A DNA stretch of 15,865 nt from Bacteroidales bacterium (GCA_007120675.1 SKNE01000164.1:1-15865), one strand, 5' to 3'. Positions 5,630 to 14,541 are shown, counted from the stretch's first letter. Translations and numbers: made by a program. The notes: a model not told the origin generated them from the letters alone.

Positions 5630-8605
5630 ATGAAGTATTATGTAACACAAGTTTTCCGCGGGGAAAACAAGCATGCCGGCCGTGCCCGGGGCAGCTGGAA
5701 GGGCATTCTGATGTTCCTGGCGGCCCTCTGTATGGCTGCCGCCAGCCACCCGCTCGTGGCACAGGACGTGGTCGTCAGCGGCATCGTCACCGACCAGGTC
5801 ACCGGCGAAACCCTGCCGGGAGTCAATGTGGTCGTTCTCGGCACCACCACCGGGGCAGTCACCGACATCAACGGATCCTACACCTTGCGACTGGCCGATG
5901 GCAACGTGGTCCTGCAGTTCTCCTTCATTGGCTTCGAAACACTTGAAATTCCACTTGAATCAAGGTCCAGGCTGGACGTGGCACTGGAGCCAAGCGTCGA
6001 CATGCTGGATGAGATCATCGTGATCGCCTACGGCTCCACCCCCCGTTCCAATCTCACCGGCTCCGTGGTTGGCCTGGGTGAGGATGACCTGCGTGACGTG
6101 TTTACCCCACGCATCTCCGCACTTATCCAGGGCAAGGCCCCCGGGGTATATGCCCGCAGCGCCACAGGGAGGCCCGGACAAACAGCCTCCCTGCAGATCA
6201 GGGGAAAGGGCTCCATCCATACCACCAACAACCCGCTCTGGGTCGTGGATGGTGTGCCCATTGGCCACTCTGAGCCCAATATCAATCCGGCCGACATCGA
6301 GAGCATCACTATCCTGAAAGACGCCAGCGCCACCGCCCTCTATGGCTCCCGCGCCGCCAACGGGGTGATCCTCGTCCAGACAAAAAGGGCCGACGACGGC
6401 GTATCGCAACTGAGCTTCCACGCCACCACCGGCGGTACACAGTTCCACCGGGGCAACTTTTCACTGATGAACTCCCAGGAGCTATACGACTACCAGGTCA
6501 CCTGGAACGCCAGCGTCAACGAAAGCCTGCTCAATGTGGACACCGACTGGCTGGACATTGCCACCCAGACGGGCATCGCACAAGAATATACCCTGAGCTA
6601 TACCGGCGGGACCGACAGGGTGAACACCTACCTGTCAGGAACCTACTACAATGAGTCGGGCGCACTGCGCGGATACGAATATGAGCGCTACTCGGGCATC
6701 GTGAACCTGGAAGTGAAAGCCAACGACCGCCTTACCCTGAGGGGTAATTTCATGGGCAACCTGAACAATGTAGACAACCGCGAGCACAGCACCTATAACG
6801 CATTCACCTACCTACCCTGGGATCATCCCTACAAGGAGGACGGCACCCCCATCGAACCGGGCAGCGACACAGATTACCCGTGGATGGGCCGCGACAACAG
6901 CAACTATCTCTACAACCTCCAGTGGAACTATGGTGCAAGCCGCACCAACAACCTGAGGACAACCATTGGGGGTGACCTGGAGATCACCGATTTTTTGACC
7001 TTCACCTCCATGAACAACGTGAGCTTCAGCTTTGGCAACAGCGAGTTCTACACGGATCCACGCTCAACCGGCGGATGGGCCACCAACGGCGCATTTAACG
7101 CGGGTTACAGCTATTCCAGGAACCGCCTGGCCAACCAGATGCTCCGCTATCACGACAGCTTTGGTGACCACAGCGTGCAGGCCTTCGTGGCTTACGAGTT
7201 CAGCGACACCCACTACGACGACAACAGCGCCACGGGCCACGGCATTACCGCCGGACTGAACGTGCTCAATGCCACTTCTTCCGCTGCCGGCGTGAGCGGA
7301 TTCAAGTACCAGAGCGCCCGCCAGTCGATGCTGGTGAACGTCCAGTATGTCTACGACGACCGCTACATGGGTACCGCCTCTTTCAACAGGGAGGGATCCT
7401 CCAGCTTCGGCCGCGACAACCGCTATGGTAATTTCTGGTCCTTCAGCGGCGGCTGGAACATGCATTACGAAGACTTCATGGCAGACATCGACTGGGTCAA
7501 CGTACTGAAAGTCACGGCCAGCTACGGTGAGGTGGGCAACTCGCCCAGTGGTTTTCCCCACCTGGGTTATTATGAGCTCACCGGCCAATATGCGGGCAAC
7601 CCGGCAGCACGCCCCTACCAGATAGCCAACCCGCTCATCGGCTGGGAAAAAACCGTGAGCCGCAACATGGCAGTGGAATCCAGGCTGTTCAACCGCCTCA
7701 CCGCCACCGTCGACCTTTACCAGCGTAACAACTCGGGACTGCTCTATAACGTGCCCCTGCCCGCCCTCACCGGCTTCACCGGCGTATGGGAAAACATCGG
7801 GGAGATACGAAACAGGGGCGTCGAACTCTCGCTGAGGCCTGAGATCATTCAGCGTCCCGACTTCCAGTGGGACCTGAGCTTCCATATCTCCTTCAACCGC
7901 AACGAGGTGATCAGCCTCTACGAGGGACAGCCCATTACCCAGGGAAGCATTCGCATCGCCGAGGGCTACGACATGGACTCCTGGTTCATGCGTGTATGGT
8001 ACGGCGTTGACCCCGGCAACGGTGACCCGCTGTGGGAGCAAATCATCGAGAACGAAGACGGCACACAGACCGTACAGCTGACCAATGTGTACAGTGACGC
8101 CACCCTGCAGTTCACCGGACAGACCAGCTCTCCCGACTACACCGGCGGACTGGTCAACACCATCCGTTACCAGAACTTCACCCTGGCCTTCAACATCAAT
8201 TTCGTACAGGGGATATACCTTTACAACAGCAACCGCCAGCTCTTTGACAGCGACGGGAACTACCCCACCTTCAACCAGATGAACCTGGCCGATGGCTGGT
8301 CTCGCTGGGAAAAGCCCGGCGACATCGCCACACACCCCCGCGCCATGATGGGTGGAAACAGGGACGCCAACAGGCCCTCCACACGATTCCTGGAAGACGC
8401 CAGCTACATCCGCCTGCGCAACGTGAGCCTGGCCTACGACCTGCCGCTGACCACCGCCTACCGTATAGGTGTTCAGCATGCCAGGGTCTACGTGAGTGCC
8501 GACAACCTCTATACCATCACCGATTGGTCAGGGATGGATCCCGAATCCGGGGCCCTCTATCCCGTGGTGCAACGCTTCATGCTCGGCATCCAGGTTGACT
8601 TGTAA
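5630..8605 (+). CDS. SusC-like TonB-dependent outer-membrane transporter
   Basis: The 991-residue protein has a basic N-terminus and a hydrophobic stretch with likely signal cleavage near residues 44-45 (Val-Ala-Gln-Asp). A carboxypeptidase-D regulatory-like domain follows at about 47-120 (VSGIVTDQVTGETLPGVNVV), then a TonB-box-like DEIIVIAYGS at 127-136, then a plug domain at about 140-250 ending in the SusC signature DASATALYGSRAANGVILVQ. The remainder is a large beta-barrel ending in a typical C-terminal strand (QRFMLGIQVDL). The length is normal for SusC proteins, which import oligosaccharides across the outer membrane with a SusD lid, powered by TonB. It sits between the glycan-binding lipoprotein and SusD (28-base gap), the standard PUL order. 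The start at 5630 has an A-rich leader and no Shine-Dalgarno, normal for this phylum. Confidence 0.97.
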   Translation: MKYYVTQVFRGENKHAGRARGSWKGILMFLAALCMAAASHPLVAQDVVVSGIVTDQVTGETLPGVNVVVLGTTTGAVTDINGSYTLRLADGNVVLQFSFIGFETLEIPLESRSRLDVALEPSVDMLDEIIVIAYGSTPRSNLTGSVVGLGEDDLRDVFTPRISALIQGKAPGVYARSATGRPGQTASLQIRGKGSIHTTNNPLWVVDGVPIGHSEPNINPADIESITILKDASATALYGSRAANGVILVQTKRADDGVSQLSFHATTGGTQFHRGNFSLMNSQELYDYQVTWNASVNESLLNVDTDWLDIATQTGIAQEYTLSYTGGTDRVNTYLSGTYYNESGALRGYEYERYSGIVNLEVKANDRLTLRGNFMGNLNNVDNREHSTYNAFTYLPWDHPYKEDGTPIEPGSDTDYPWMGRDNSNYLYNLQWNYGASRTNNLRTTIGGDLEITDFLTFTSMNNVSFSFGNSEFYTDPRSTGGWATNGAFNAGYSYSRNRLANQMLRYHDSFGDHSVQAFVAYEFSDTHYDDNSATGHGITAGLNVLNATSSAAGVSGFKYQSARQSMLVNVQYVYDDRYMGTASFNREGSSSFGRDNRYGNFWSFSGGWNMHYEDFMADIDWVNVLKVTASYGEVGNSPSGFPHLGYYELTGQYAGNPAARPYQIANPLIGWEKTVSRNMAVESRLFNRLTATVDLYQRNNSGLLYNVPLPALTGFTGVWENIGEIRNRGVELSLRPEIIQRPDFQWDLSFHISFNRNEVISLYEGQPITQGSIRIAEGYDMDSWFMRVWYGVDPGNGDPLWEQIIENEDGTQTVQLTNVYSDATLQFTGQTSSPDYTGGLVNTIRYQNFTLAFNINFVQGIYLYNSNRQLFDSDGNYPTFNQMNLADGWSRWEKPGDIATHPRAMMGGNRDANRPSTRFLEDASYIRLRNVSLAYDLPLTTAYRIGVQHARVYVSADNLYTITDWSGMDPESGALYPVVQRFMLGIQVDL

Positions 8606-8633
8606 TCATTTATAAACCAGAAAGAACAATATC

Positions 8634-10313
8634 ATGAAAAAGATAAAAATCCTGATCATCGCCATCGTGACATTGGCCATCCACGCCTGCGACATCGACA
8701 GGACCCCCTTCCAGGACCTGACCGACGAGGTGGTCTTTTCCGATGAGCTGGGACTGGAGGCGGCTTCCCTTGGCACTTACGCCATCCTGAAGCAAAACAC
8801 CTTCATGCGTCCCTATCACTTCCACGGGGAATATGGTGGCGATAACATCGCCCTCAGCGGCGCCACCACCGACCACCTGTACTTCATGTACAACTTCCAG
8901 CACGTGCCCAACAACTACCACCTGAACAGCTTGTGGGTGGACTCCTACAGGGGCATCATCAACTGCAACAAGATCATCGAGCACGCCGTCCGGGGCGAGA
9001 CAGCCCGAATGGACCACATCATCGGGGAGAACTATTACCTGCGTGCCTTTTTCTACTTTACCCTGGTGAATATCTGGGGCAGGCCCTACCCGCAAGACCC
9101 CCACACCAACCTGGGTGTACCACTGAAGACCGACGCCGACAGGGAAAACATCCCCCCAAGGGCCACGGTCGCTGAAGTCTACGACCTGATCGTCGCCGAC
9201 CTCCTGGAGGCTGCCGACATGATGTCGGAACTTCCCAGGCCCGAATCGGAGCGCCGCATCTACGCCTCCCAGGAGGCCGCATGGGCCCTCCTCTCAAGGG
9301 TGTACCTTTACATGGAAGACAACGAGAATGCGGCCCATTTTGCCAGCAAGGTGATCGACTCAGGCAGGTTCAGCCTGCTGCAGGGCGAAGCCTTCACCCT
9401 CTACCCCACCTTCGTGCCCGAAAATAACACCGAAACCATCTTCGCCTGCCGCTCGCTGATGGACGAAGACGACTACCACTGGTTTGCCGTGGGTGGAATG
9501 TATGCCCGCATCGACGGTGTGGGCTGGGGTGAGATGTACGCCTCACAGCCCTACAGGGACCTGGTGGGCCGCTACCCCGAAGACCTTCGGAATGCCTTCA
9601 TCGACCCGCAGTACGTGGGTAATGATGCCGACGGCAACCCCCTGATGTGGATCATCTACATCGAGACCCATAACCCGGCCATCGAAGCCAAGATGTTTGT
9701 CACCCACAACGTCTATCAAAACCCCGACACCGGGGTGTGGGAGTATGAGCACAACGGCGAGATACACCCCGTGTACGAGGAGGTGGTGGACGGTGAAACC
9801 TTGTACTACATCATGCAGGGCAACACCCAGATTCACGTGGATCTGGAGCCCCGAATGCTTTTGCGCAACGGCTATCCGCTCTATTATGTGCTGAAGTGCT
9901 CCAACCAGGAGGGACAGCCACAACTCTGGTCGCCCGTCATCTCCAGGCTGGCAGAGATGTACCTGAACCGTGCAGAGGCCAACGCCAAGATGGGGAATGA
10001 CGCAGCCGCCATCGACGACGTGAACGTGATCCGTCAGCGGGCCGGCATTCCGCTTTACGGCAGTGACATTGACATCCCGGCCGGCATGAGCGTCCTGGAC
10101 GTGGTACTGGAAGAGCGTCAGCTGGAGCTGGCCTACGAAGCGCAGAGGCGCTACGACATCTTCCGGAACAACCTGACCCTCGACAGGCGTTACCCCGGCA
10201 CGCACGACCGCGGAAACGCCCTGATGATGGTACCTCCCGACCACCCGCGCGTGGTGGAGTTCATTCCGGAAGCCCAGCTGCTGGCGCAGCCCAACCTGGT
10301 GAACAACCCGTAG
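8634..10313 (+). CDS. SusD-like starch/glycan-binding outer-membrane lipoprotein (RagB/SusD family)
   Basis: The 559-residue protein has a short lipoprotein signal with Cys19 (AIHACDIDR). Its N-terminal half shows helical TPR-like features of SusD (NYYLRAFFYFTLVNIWGRPY around 122-141; PRATVAEVYDLIVADLLEAA). The C-terminal half has the RagB/SusD hallmark: RLAEMYLNRAEANAKMG, INVIRQRAG-like DVNVIRQRAG, then VVLEERQLELAYEAQRRYD. SusD proteins cap the SusC barrel and capture glycans at the cell surface. It lies 28 bases after susC, with an A-rich leader before the ATG. A strong stem-loop follows the stop codon, before the MFS gene. Family assignment is secure; the glycan bound is inferred from the neighbouring HexNAc genes. 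Confidence 0.97.
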   Translation: MKKIKILIIAIVTLAIHACDIDRTPFQDLTDEVVFSDELGLEAASLGTYAILKQNTFMRPYHFHGEYGGDNIALSGATTDHLYFMYNFQHVPNNYHLNSLWVDSYRGIINCNKIIEHAVRGETARMDHIIGENYYLRAFFYFTLVNIWGRPYPQDPHTNLGVPLKTDADRENIPPRATVAEVYDLIVADLLEAADMMSELPRPESERRIYASQEAAWALLSRVYLYMEDNENAAHFASKVIDSGRFSLLQGEAFTLYPTFVPENNTETIFACRSLMDEDDYHWFAVGGMYARIDGVGWGEMYASQPYRDLVGRYPEDLRNAFIDPQYVGNDADGNPLMWIIYIETHNPAIEAKMFVTHNVYQNPDTGVWEYEHNGEIHPVYEEVVDGETLYYIMQGNTQIHVDLEPRMLLRNGYPLYYVLKCSNQEGQPQLWSPVISRLAEMYLNRAEANAKMGNDAAAIDDVNVIRQRAGIPLYGSDIDIPAGMSVLDVVLEERQLELAYEAQRRYDIFRNNLTLDRRYPGTHDRGNALMMVPPDHPRVVEFIPEAQLLAQPNLVNNP

Positions 10314-10323
10314 TGAGTCCGGC

Positions 10324-10356
10324 GGAACCGGCAGGAGGACAAAACCTGCCGGTTCC
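10324..10356 (+). other. Strong stem-loop between susD and the MFS gene
   Basis: GGAACCGGCAGG (10324-10335) and CCTGCCGGTTCC (10345-10356) are perfect 12-base inverted arms with a 9-base loop. The hairpin starts 11 bases after the SusD stop. It is not followed by a T tract (the next bases are ACCCTCACATTTCTT), so it is more likely a partial terminator, RNA-processing or mRNA-stabilising element that sets expression of susCD apart from the downstream genes. Confidence 0.75.
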
Positions 10357-10409
10357 ACCCTCACATTTCTTACACATACCCGGCATCCATCACCCCTAAT
10401 GACAATACA

Positions 10410-11663
10410 ATGAAACTATCAGAAGAAACACGCCTGAAAGGATATATCGTGCCCCTGGTGATCGTGGGACTGATCTTCTTTGTGATCGGCTTCGGCGTAG
10501 GCATCAGCGGTTTTCTGACTCCCGCCCTGAGGCAGGCCTTCGACCTGAATACCGGCCAGGCCTACCTGGTCACCTTTGCCATCTTTTCGGCCTTTGTGAT
10601 CTTTGGCCGCCCGGCAGCATGGGTCATCACCAAAATTGGGTATCGTAAAGCCATGGTGATCGCCTTCCTGGTCATGGCACTGGGTATGCTGGTCTTCGTG
10701 CCCTCGGCCAGGGCCGTCAGCTTCCCGCTATTCCTGGTGGCCCTGTTCATCGGCGGGATAGGTAACACCCTCTTGCAGGCGTCCGTTAACCCCTACGTGA
10801 CCATCATCGGTCCCCTGGAGAGCGCCGCCAAACGGATGAGCATGATGGGGATCATGAACAAGATGGCCTGGTATGTCGCACCCATCTTCCTTGGCCTGTT
10901 CATCGACCTGCAGGAGGTGCGCCTGGATGACGTGGTGATGCCATTCTACCTGGTGGCAGGCATCCTGTTCGTACTGGGCCTGGGTGTGTATTTTGCCCCC
11001 CTGCCCGAAGTGGTGGCCAAAGGGGAAGAGGTGCTGGAAGAAGGGTCGGAAGAGGACACATCCTACTCGAAGGACAAAACCAGCATCTGGCAGTTTCCCC
11101 ACCTGCTCATTGGCGCCGTCGCCATCTTTCTTTATATCGGCATAGAGATCCTGCCCATGGCCTCGGTGATTGACTTCGCCAGGGTGACCTTTGGGGATGT
11201 GCCCAACCTGGAACACTATGCCATCTACGTGACCATGGGACTGGTGGCAGGTTATATCTTTGGGGTGATCACCATCCCGAAGCTGCTCTCACAAACACGT
11301 GCACTGGTGATCTTTTCCGTGCTGGGGATATTGTCCACACTCGCCCTCGTACTGGCTCCCGTGCAATACGCTTTTTACGGTCTGTTGCTGGTAAGCTTCT
11401 CCAATTCCCTCATGTGGCCGGCCATCTGGCCCCTGGCCATCGCCGACCTGGGCCGCTTCACCAAGATCGGCTCTTCCATCCTGGTGATGGGCATCGTGGG
11501 AGGCGCCATCATTCCGCTACTGTTTGGATTCCTGGTGGACCTGGGCGAGACCATCACCGGCGCATCATCCGTAAGCAACTACCAGTGGGCCTACCTGATC
11601 ATGGCGCCCTGTTACGCCTTCATACTGTACTTTGCCCTGCACGGACATAAGATCCGGCGGTAA
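10410..11663 (+). CDS. MFS sugar permease, FucP/NagP-like
   Basis: The 417-residue protein has about 12 predicted membrane helices with a hydrophilic central loop near residues 203-230 (acidic and Ser-rich). Features of the fucose/GlcNAc permease branch of the major facilitator superfamily are present: GFLTPALRQAFDLNTGQAYLVTFAIF in the first pair of helices, a GRPAAW...KIGYRKA loop 2-3 motif, and LLQASVNPYVTIIGP at about 121-135 with the characteristic Asn-Pro-Tyr. Such carriers import free hexoses or N-acetylhexosamines by proton symport across the inner membrane. With GH109 and a HexNAc kinase downstream, GalNAc or GlcNAc is the best substrate guess (inference). The gene follows susD after a 96-base gap containing a stem-loop. 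Its last 29 bases, including the stop, are duplicated just downstream. Confidence 0.92.
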   Translation: MKLSEETRLKGYIVPLVIVGLIFFVIGFGVGISGFLTPALRQAFDLNTGQAYLVTFAIFSAFVIFGRPAAWVITKIGYRKAMVIAFLVMALGMLVFVPSARAVSFPLFLVALFIGGIGNTLLQASVNPYVTIIGPLESAAKRMSMMGIMNKMAWYVAPIFLGLFIDLQEVRLDDVVMPFYLVAGILFVLGLGVYFAPLPEVVAKGEEVLEEGSEEDTSYSKDKTSIWQFPHLLIGAVAIFLYIGIEILPMASVIDFARVTFGDVPNLEHYAIYVTMGLVAGYIFGVITIPKLLSQTRALVIFSVLGILSTLALVLAPVQYAFYGLLLVSFSNSLMWPAIWPLAIADLGRFTKIGSSILVMGIVGGAIIPLLFGFLVDLGETITGASSVSNYQWAYLIMAPCYAFILYFALHGHKIRR

Positions 11664-11713
11664 GGCAAGTATGTCTTACCCTGCACGGACACAAGATCCG
11701 GCGGTAAGACAAG
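11635..11713. repeat. Direct repeat duplicating the 3' end of the MFS gene
   Basis: A 35-base unit at 11635-11669, covering the last MFS codons, the TAA stop (11661-11663) and six bases beyond, recurs at 11679-11713 with two mismatches (T11648/C11692 and G11665/A11709). The offset is 44 bases, not a multiple of 3, so the copy is out of frame. The second copy sits in the gap before the kinase gene. Confidence 0.85.
11659..11680 (+). other. Hairpin over the MFS stop codon, with an alternative partner in the repeat
   Basis: GGTAAGGCA (11659-11667) can pair with TGTCTTACC (11672-11680) around a 4-base loop, with one G-U pair. The same TGTCTTACC is also a perfect complement of GGTAAGACA (11703-11711) in the second repeat copy, with a 22-base loop. 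The two stems are mutually exclusive. A role in RNA processing or translation of the next gene is only inference. Confidence 0.5.
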
Positions 11714-11779
11714 CAAGCCGTGCAAGCCAATGTGAGCCTGCCCACGGCAACCCTCCCGCCAGGGAGAAATAAGATTTCT

Positions 11780-12877
11780 ATGTTCAAACCTTTACCCACA
11801 CCTATGTTACACGATATCGTCAAGCAGTTTTTCCCGGATGCGACCGTAGCTTCCATCGAGCCCTATGGCAACGGCCACATCAACACAACCTATAAGCTCG
11901 CCCTGGAGGGCCGGCATCAGCAATACATCCTGCAGCACATCAACACACAGGTGTTCCGGGATCCGCAGTCCATCGCCGAAACCCACCTGAAGCTGCAGGA
12001 GCACCTGGCAGCCAATGGCCAGATGATCGAGATAGCCGACCTGATCCCGACGGCAGACGGTCACCCCCTGCATACCGACAAGGAGGGGGCCGTATGGCGA
12101 ATGACCTCTTTTATCACCGACTCCCATACCATCGAGGTGGTGGAAAAGGGCTGGCAGGCACTGGAGGCCGGCAAGGCCTTTGGATGGTTTGCCAAGGCCT
12201 GCAGTTCGCTGGATGCGGCCGATTTTCCGGAAGCGATCAAGGATTTCCACAGGCTCTCCTTCCGCATCGGCCAGCTGAATGAGGCCATCGCCCATAACAA
12301 GGTGGGACGCTACGACGGGGTGAAGGATGTAATCGCTTTCTTCAAGGAGAGGGAAGGGCAGCTGAGCCAGGTGGAAGCATTCGTGGACCAGGGCCAGATC
12401 CCCCTCAGGGTGGTGCATAACGACACCAAGATCAACAACCTGCTTTTCAGGGGAGAGAAGGCCGTGGCCGTGATCGACCTGGATACGGTGGGACAGGGAA
12501 TCCTTTACTTCGATTACGGCGACGCCCTGCGCACATCGGCCAACACCGCAGAAGAGGACGAGAAAGACCTGGACAAGGTACAGTTCAACATGGAAGCATT
12601 CACCGCCTTCACCAAAGGCTACCTGGGCATGGTAAGACCCATCCTCAGCGAACACGAAACGACCTATTTCTACCTGGCGCCCAAGCTGATGACCTATATC
12701 ATCGGAATCCGCTTCCTGGCCGACTACCTGAACGGCGACGTCTATTACAAAACAAAGTACATCCGCCACAACATCGATCGCTGCCTGGTGCAGGCCAAAC
12801 TGATCGAAAGCATGGAGCAGCACGAAGAGGCCATGAAGGAGATCATCCAGGATGCACTGATGGAGGTGGCCGAATGA
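11780..12877 (+). CDS. N-acetylhexosamine kinase-like phosphotransferase (NahK-like, APH fold)
   Basis: From the ATG at 11780 this is a 365-residue protein of the aminoglycoside-phosphotransferase/choline-kinase fold. A nucleotide-binding loop reads YGNGHINTTYKL (29-40). The catalytic loop is VVHNDTKINN (211-220), with Asp215 as likely catalytic base and Asn220 as metal ligand. The DFG-equivalent is VIDLDTV (231-237), followed by YFDYGDALR (243-251). These match N-acetylhexosamine 1-kinases such as bifidobacterial NahK, which phosphorylate GlcNAc and GalNAc at C1. A 6-kinase activity cannot be excluded. An upstream in-frame ATG at 11720 would add 20 residues starting just past the MFS tail repeat; the 11780 start is preferred because it follows a purine-rich GGGAGAAATAA and fits the family N-terminus. 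Cytoplasmic, directly after the permease gene. Confidence 0.9.
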   Translation: MFKPLPTPMLHDIVKQFFPDATVASIEPYGNGHINTTYKLALEGRHQQYILQHINTQVFRDPQSIAETHLKLQEHLAANGQMIEIADLIPTADGHPLHTDKEGAVWRMTSFITDSHTIEVVEKGWQALEAGKAFGWFAKACSSLDAADFPEAIKDFHRLSFRIGQLNEAIAHNKVGRYDGVKDVIAFFKEREGQLSQVEAFVDQGQIPLRVVHNDTKINNLLFRGEKAVAVIDLDTVGQGILYFDYGDALRTSANTAEEDEKDLDKVQFNMEAFTAFTKGYLGMVRPILSEHETTYFYLAPKLMTYIIGIRFLADYLNGDVYYKTKYIRHNIDRCLVQAKLIESMEQHEEAMKEIIQDALMEVAE

Positions 12878-12935
12878 TGGTCCCACGGGGCCGGAATAAA
12901 GCCGCCGCCACCCCGGGCCTTTTGGAAAACAGCCC

Positions 12936-12943
12936 TATTTTTG
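12936..12943 (+). promoter_or_regulatory. Candidate -7 element before the GH109 gene
   Basis: TATTTTTG is a full match to TAnnTTTG and lies 36 bases upstream of the GH109 ATG, so a transcript would start near 12950. The nearest TTTG upstream (12921-12924) is only 11 bases away, closer than the usual -33 spacing, so an internal promoter is possible but weakly supported. Confidence 0.3.
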
Positions 12944-12978
12944 ACATGATCCATTTGTTTCAATAAAACCCATATCCC

Positions 12979-14382
12979 ATGAAAAAGTCCGCTAACCTCA
13001 TTCCCCTTGCACTGGTTTTCCTGCTGCTCTCTTCCCTTTGGGGCTGTGGCTCGTCCGCCCAGCAGCCTGAATTCAACGGTTTTGAACCGGTGGAGGTCTT
13101 TCCCACCCCACCCCGTCCCGCAGGACAAACCCATGTCCTGGAACTGCGCGCCGACCCCATCGACACGGTGAGGGTGGCCATCATTGGCCTGGGCATGCGC
13201 GGCCAGGGTGCAGTGAGGCGCCTGAGCTTCATCGAGGAGGCAAAGATCGTCGCCCTGGTCGACGTAGTGCCATCCAGCGTGGAGCGCGCGCAACAGACCC
13301 TCAAGAACATGAACAGGCCCCCGGCCGACGAATACTTCGGCGAAGACAGCTGGAAAGAGGTCTGTGAACGGGACGATATCGACCTCATCTATATATGCAC
13401 CCACTGGGATCTGCACGCACCCATCGCCATTTACGCCATGGAGCAGGGGCGCCACGTGGCCACCGAAATCCCCGCGGCAATCACCGTGGAAGAGGCCTGG
13501 GACCTGGTGAATACCGCTGAGCGGACACGCCGCCATATGATGATGCTGGAAAACTGCAATTACGACTTCTTTGAGATGGCTACGCTGAACATGGCCCAGC
13601 AGGGGCTCTTTGGTGAGATCGTCCACGCCGAAGGGGCCTATATCCACGACCTCCGCTCCCTGCTCTTCAGGGAAGAAGGGGGCTACTGGGACATGTGGCG
13701 CCTAAGGCACAATGAGGAGCGCGACGGCAGCCTCTATCCCATGCACGGACTGGGTCCCATTGCCCACGCAATGAACATCCACCGGGGCGACAGGATGGAA
13801 TACCTGGTGTCGGTCTCCAGCGGCCAGTTCGGCCTCACAGCCTACGCCAAAGAGCAGTTCGGCGAAGACTCAGACTTCGCGCAACGCGACTACAAAAAGG
13901 GCGACATGAACACCACCATCATTAAAACAACAAAAGGAAAAACCATTAAGATTCAGCACGACGTGACCAGTCCCCGCCCCTACAGCCGCATCCATATGCT
14001 CAGCGGCACCAAGGGCTTTGCCCAGAAGTGGCCGCGAACCGGCATCGCGCTGGAGCCCAACGGACATAACTGGCTGTCGGATGAAGATCTCCAGGAGCTC
14101 CTCCGTGAATACGAGCACCCCATCGTAACGGAAGTGGGGGCCAAAGCCCGTGAAGTGGGCGGCCACGGAGGCATGGATTTCATCATGGACTACCGCCTCA
14201 TCTATTGCCTGCACCACGGACTGCCCCTGGATCAGGACGTATACGATGCCGCCGAATGGTCAGCCATCATCGAGCTCTCAGAAGTGTCGGTGAGGAACAA
14301 CGGCATGCCCGTGCAGATCCCCGATTTCACGAGGGGCGACTGGGACAAGCTGAATACCGTGACCTATTATACGGTGGACTAA
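12979..14382 (+). CDS. GH109-type alpha-N-acetylgalactosaminidase lipoprotein (Gfo/Idh/MocA fold)
   Basis: The 467-residue protein starts with a lipoprotein signal (Cys23 in LWGCGSS), then a Rossmann NAD-binding domain (VAIIGLGMRGQGAVRRL, about 66-82) and a Gfo/Idh/MocA C-terminal domain. GH109 enzymes hydrolyse terminal alpha-GalNAc through a transient oxidation using tightly bound NAD. GH109-like motifs here are HWDLHAPIAI (142-151), MMLENCNYD (188-196, Tyr195), SLYPMHGLGP (251-260, with Tyr253 and His256 in the positions of the catalytic Tyr-x-x-His) and GGHGGMDFIMDYRL (394-407). Length and layout fit characterised GH109 enzymes of the Elizabethkingia NagA type. The Cys is followed by Gly-Ser-Ser-Ala-Gln-Gln rather than acidic residues, suggesting a periplasm-facing lipoprotein (inference). 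It follows the kinase gene by 101 bases. Other Gfo/Idh/MocA glycosidase or oxidoreductase activity is the main alternative. Confidence 0.9.
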   Translation: MKKSANLIPLALVFLLLSSLWGCGSSAQQPEFNGFEPVEVFPTPPRPAGQTHVLELRADPIDTVRVAIIGLGMRGQGAVRRLSFIEEAKIVALVDVVPSSVERAQQTLKNMNRPPADEYFGEDSWKEVCERDDIDLIYICTHWDLHAPIAIYAMEQGRHVATEIPAAITVEEAWDLVNTAERTRRHMMMLENCNYDFFEMATLNMAQQGLFGEIVHAEGAYIHDLRSLLFREEGGYWDMWRLRHNEERDGSLYPMHGLGPIAHAMNIHRGDRMEYLVSVSSGQFGLTAYAKEQFGEDSDFAQRDYKKGDMNTTIIKTTKGKTIKIQHDVTSPRPYSRIHMLSGTKGFAQKWPRTGIALEPNGHNWLSDEDLQELLREYEHPIVTEVGAKAREVGGHGGMDFIMDYRLIYCLHHGLPLDQDVYDAAEWSAIIELSEVSVRNNGMPVQIPDFTRGDWDKLNTVTYYTVD

Positions 14383-14503
14383 CCCTGGTCATTGGCCGCA
14401 CTGACCGCCCATCCGGCGGAAAGGCGAGACCCGGAAGGGCCGCAGTCCCCTAAAAATACACATGTATCTCTCATGTTGTTTGTGTTAGTTTGATTGATTG
14501 GTT

Positions 14504-14541
14504 CATCTTTGGGTAAACTCGTTTTACCCAAAGATGTTTTT
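14504..14541 (+). terminator. Perfect 14-bp stem-loop with T tract after the GH109 gene
   Basis: CATCTTTGGGTAAA (14504-14517) and TTTACCCAAAGATG (14523-14536) are perfect inverted arms around a 5-base loop, followed by five T residues (14537-14541). This is a good intrinsic-terminator shape about 120 bases after the GH109 stop. The stem is not very GC-rich and it stands only 13 bases before the first possible nagB start codon, so an operator or attenuator role for the next gene is a real alternative. Positions 14383-14503 hold nothing else I can identify. Confidence 0.6.

Noticed and set aside
7064..8479. 471-codon minus-strand open frame inside susC
   Set aside because: It is antisense to a clear SusC barrel. 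GC-rich genes commonly leave long antisense frames, and its translation has no recognisable domain.
11720..11779. Upstream in-frame start for the kinase
   Set aside because: It begins just past the MFS tail repeat and adds residues without family similarity. The ATG at 11780 has a better ribosome-site context.
11807..12886. 359-codon minus-strand open frame opposite the kinase
   Set aside because: Antisense shadow of the NahK-like gene, whose catalytic motifs are intact on the plus strand.
12878..12978. GC-rich stretch after the kinase as a terminator
   Set aside because: No consistent stem could be drawn from the G- and C-runs around 12888-12918.
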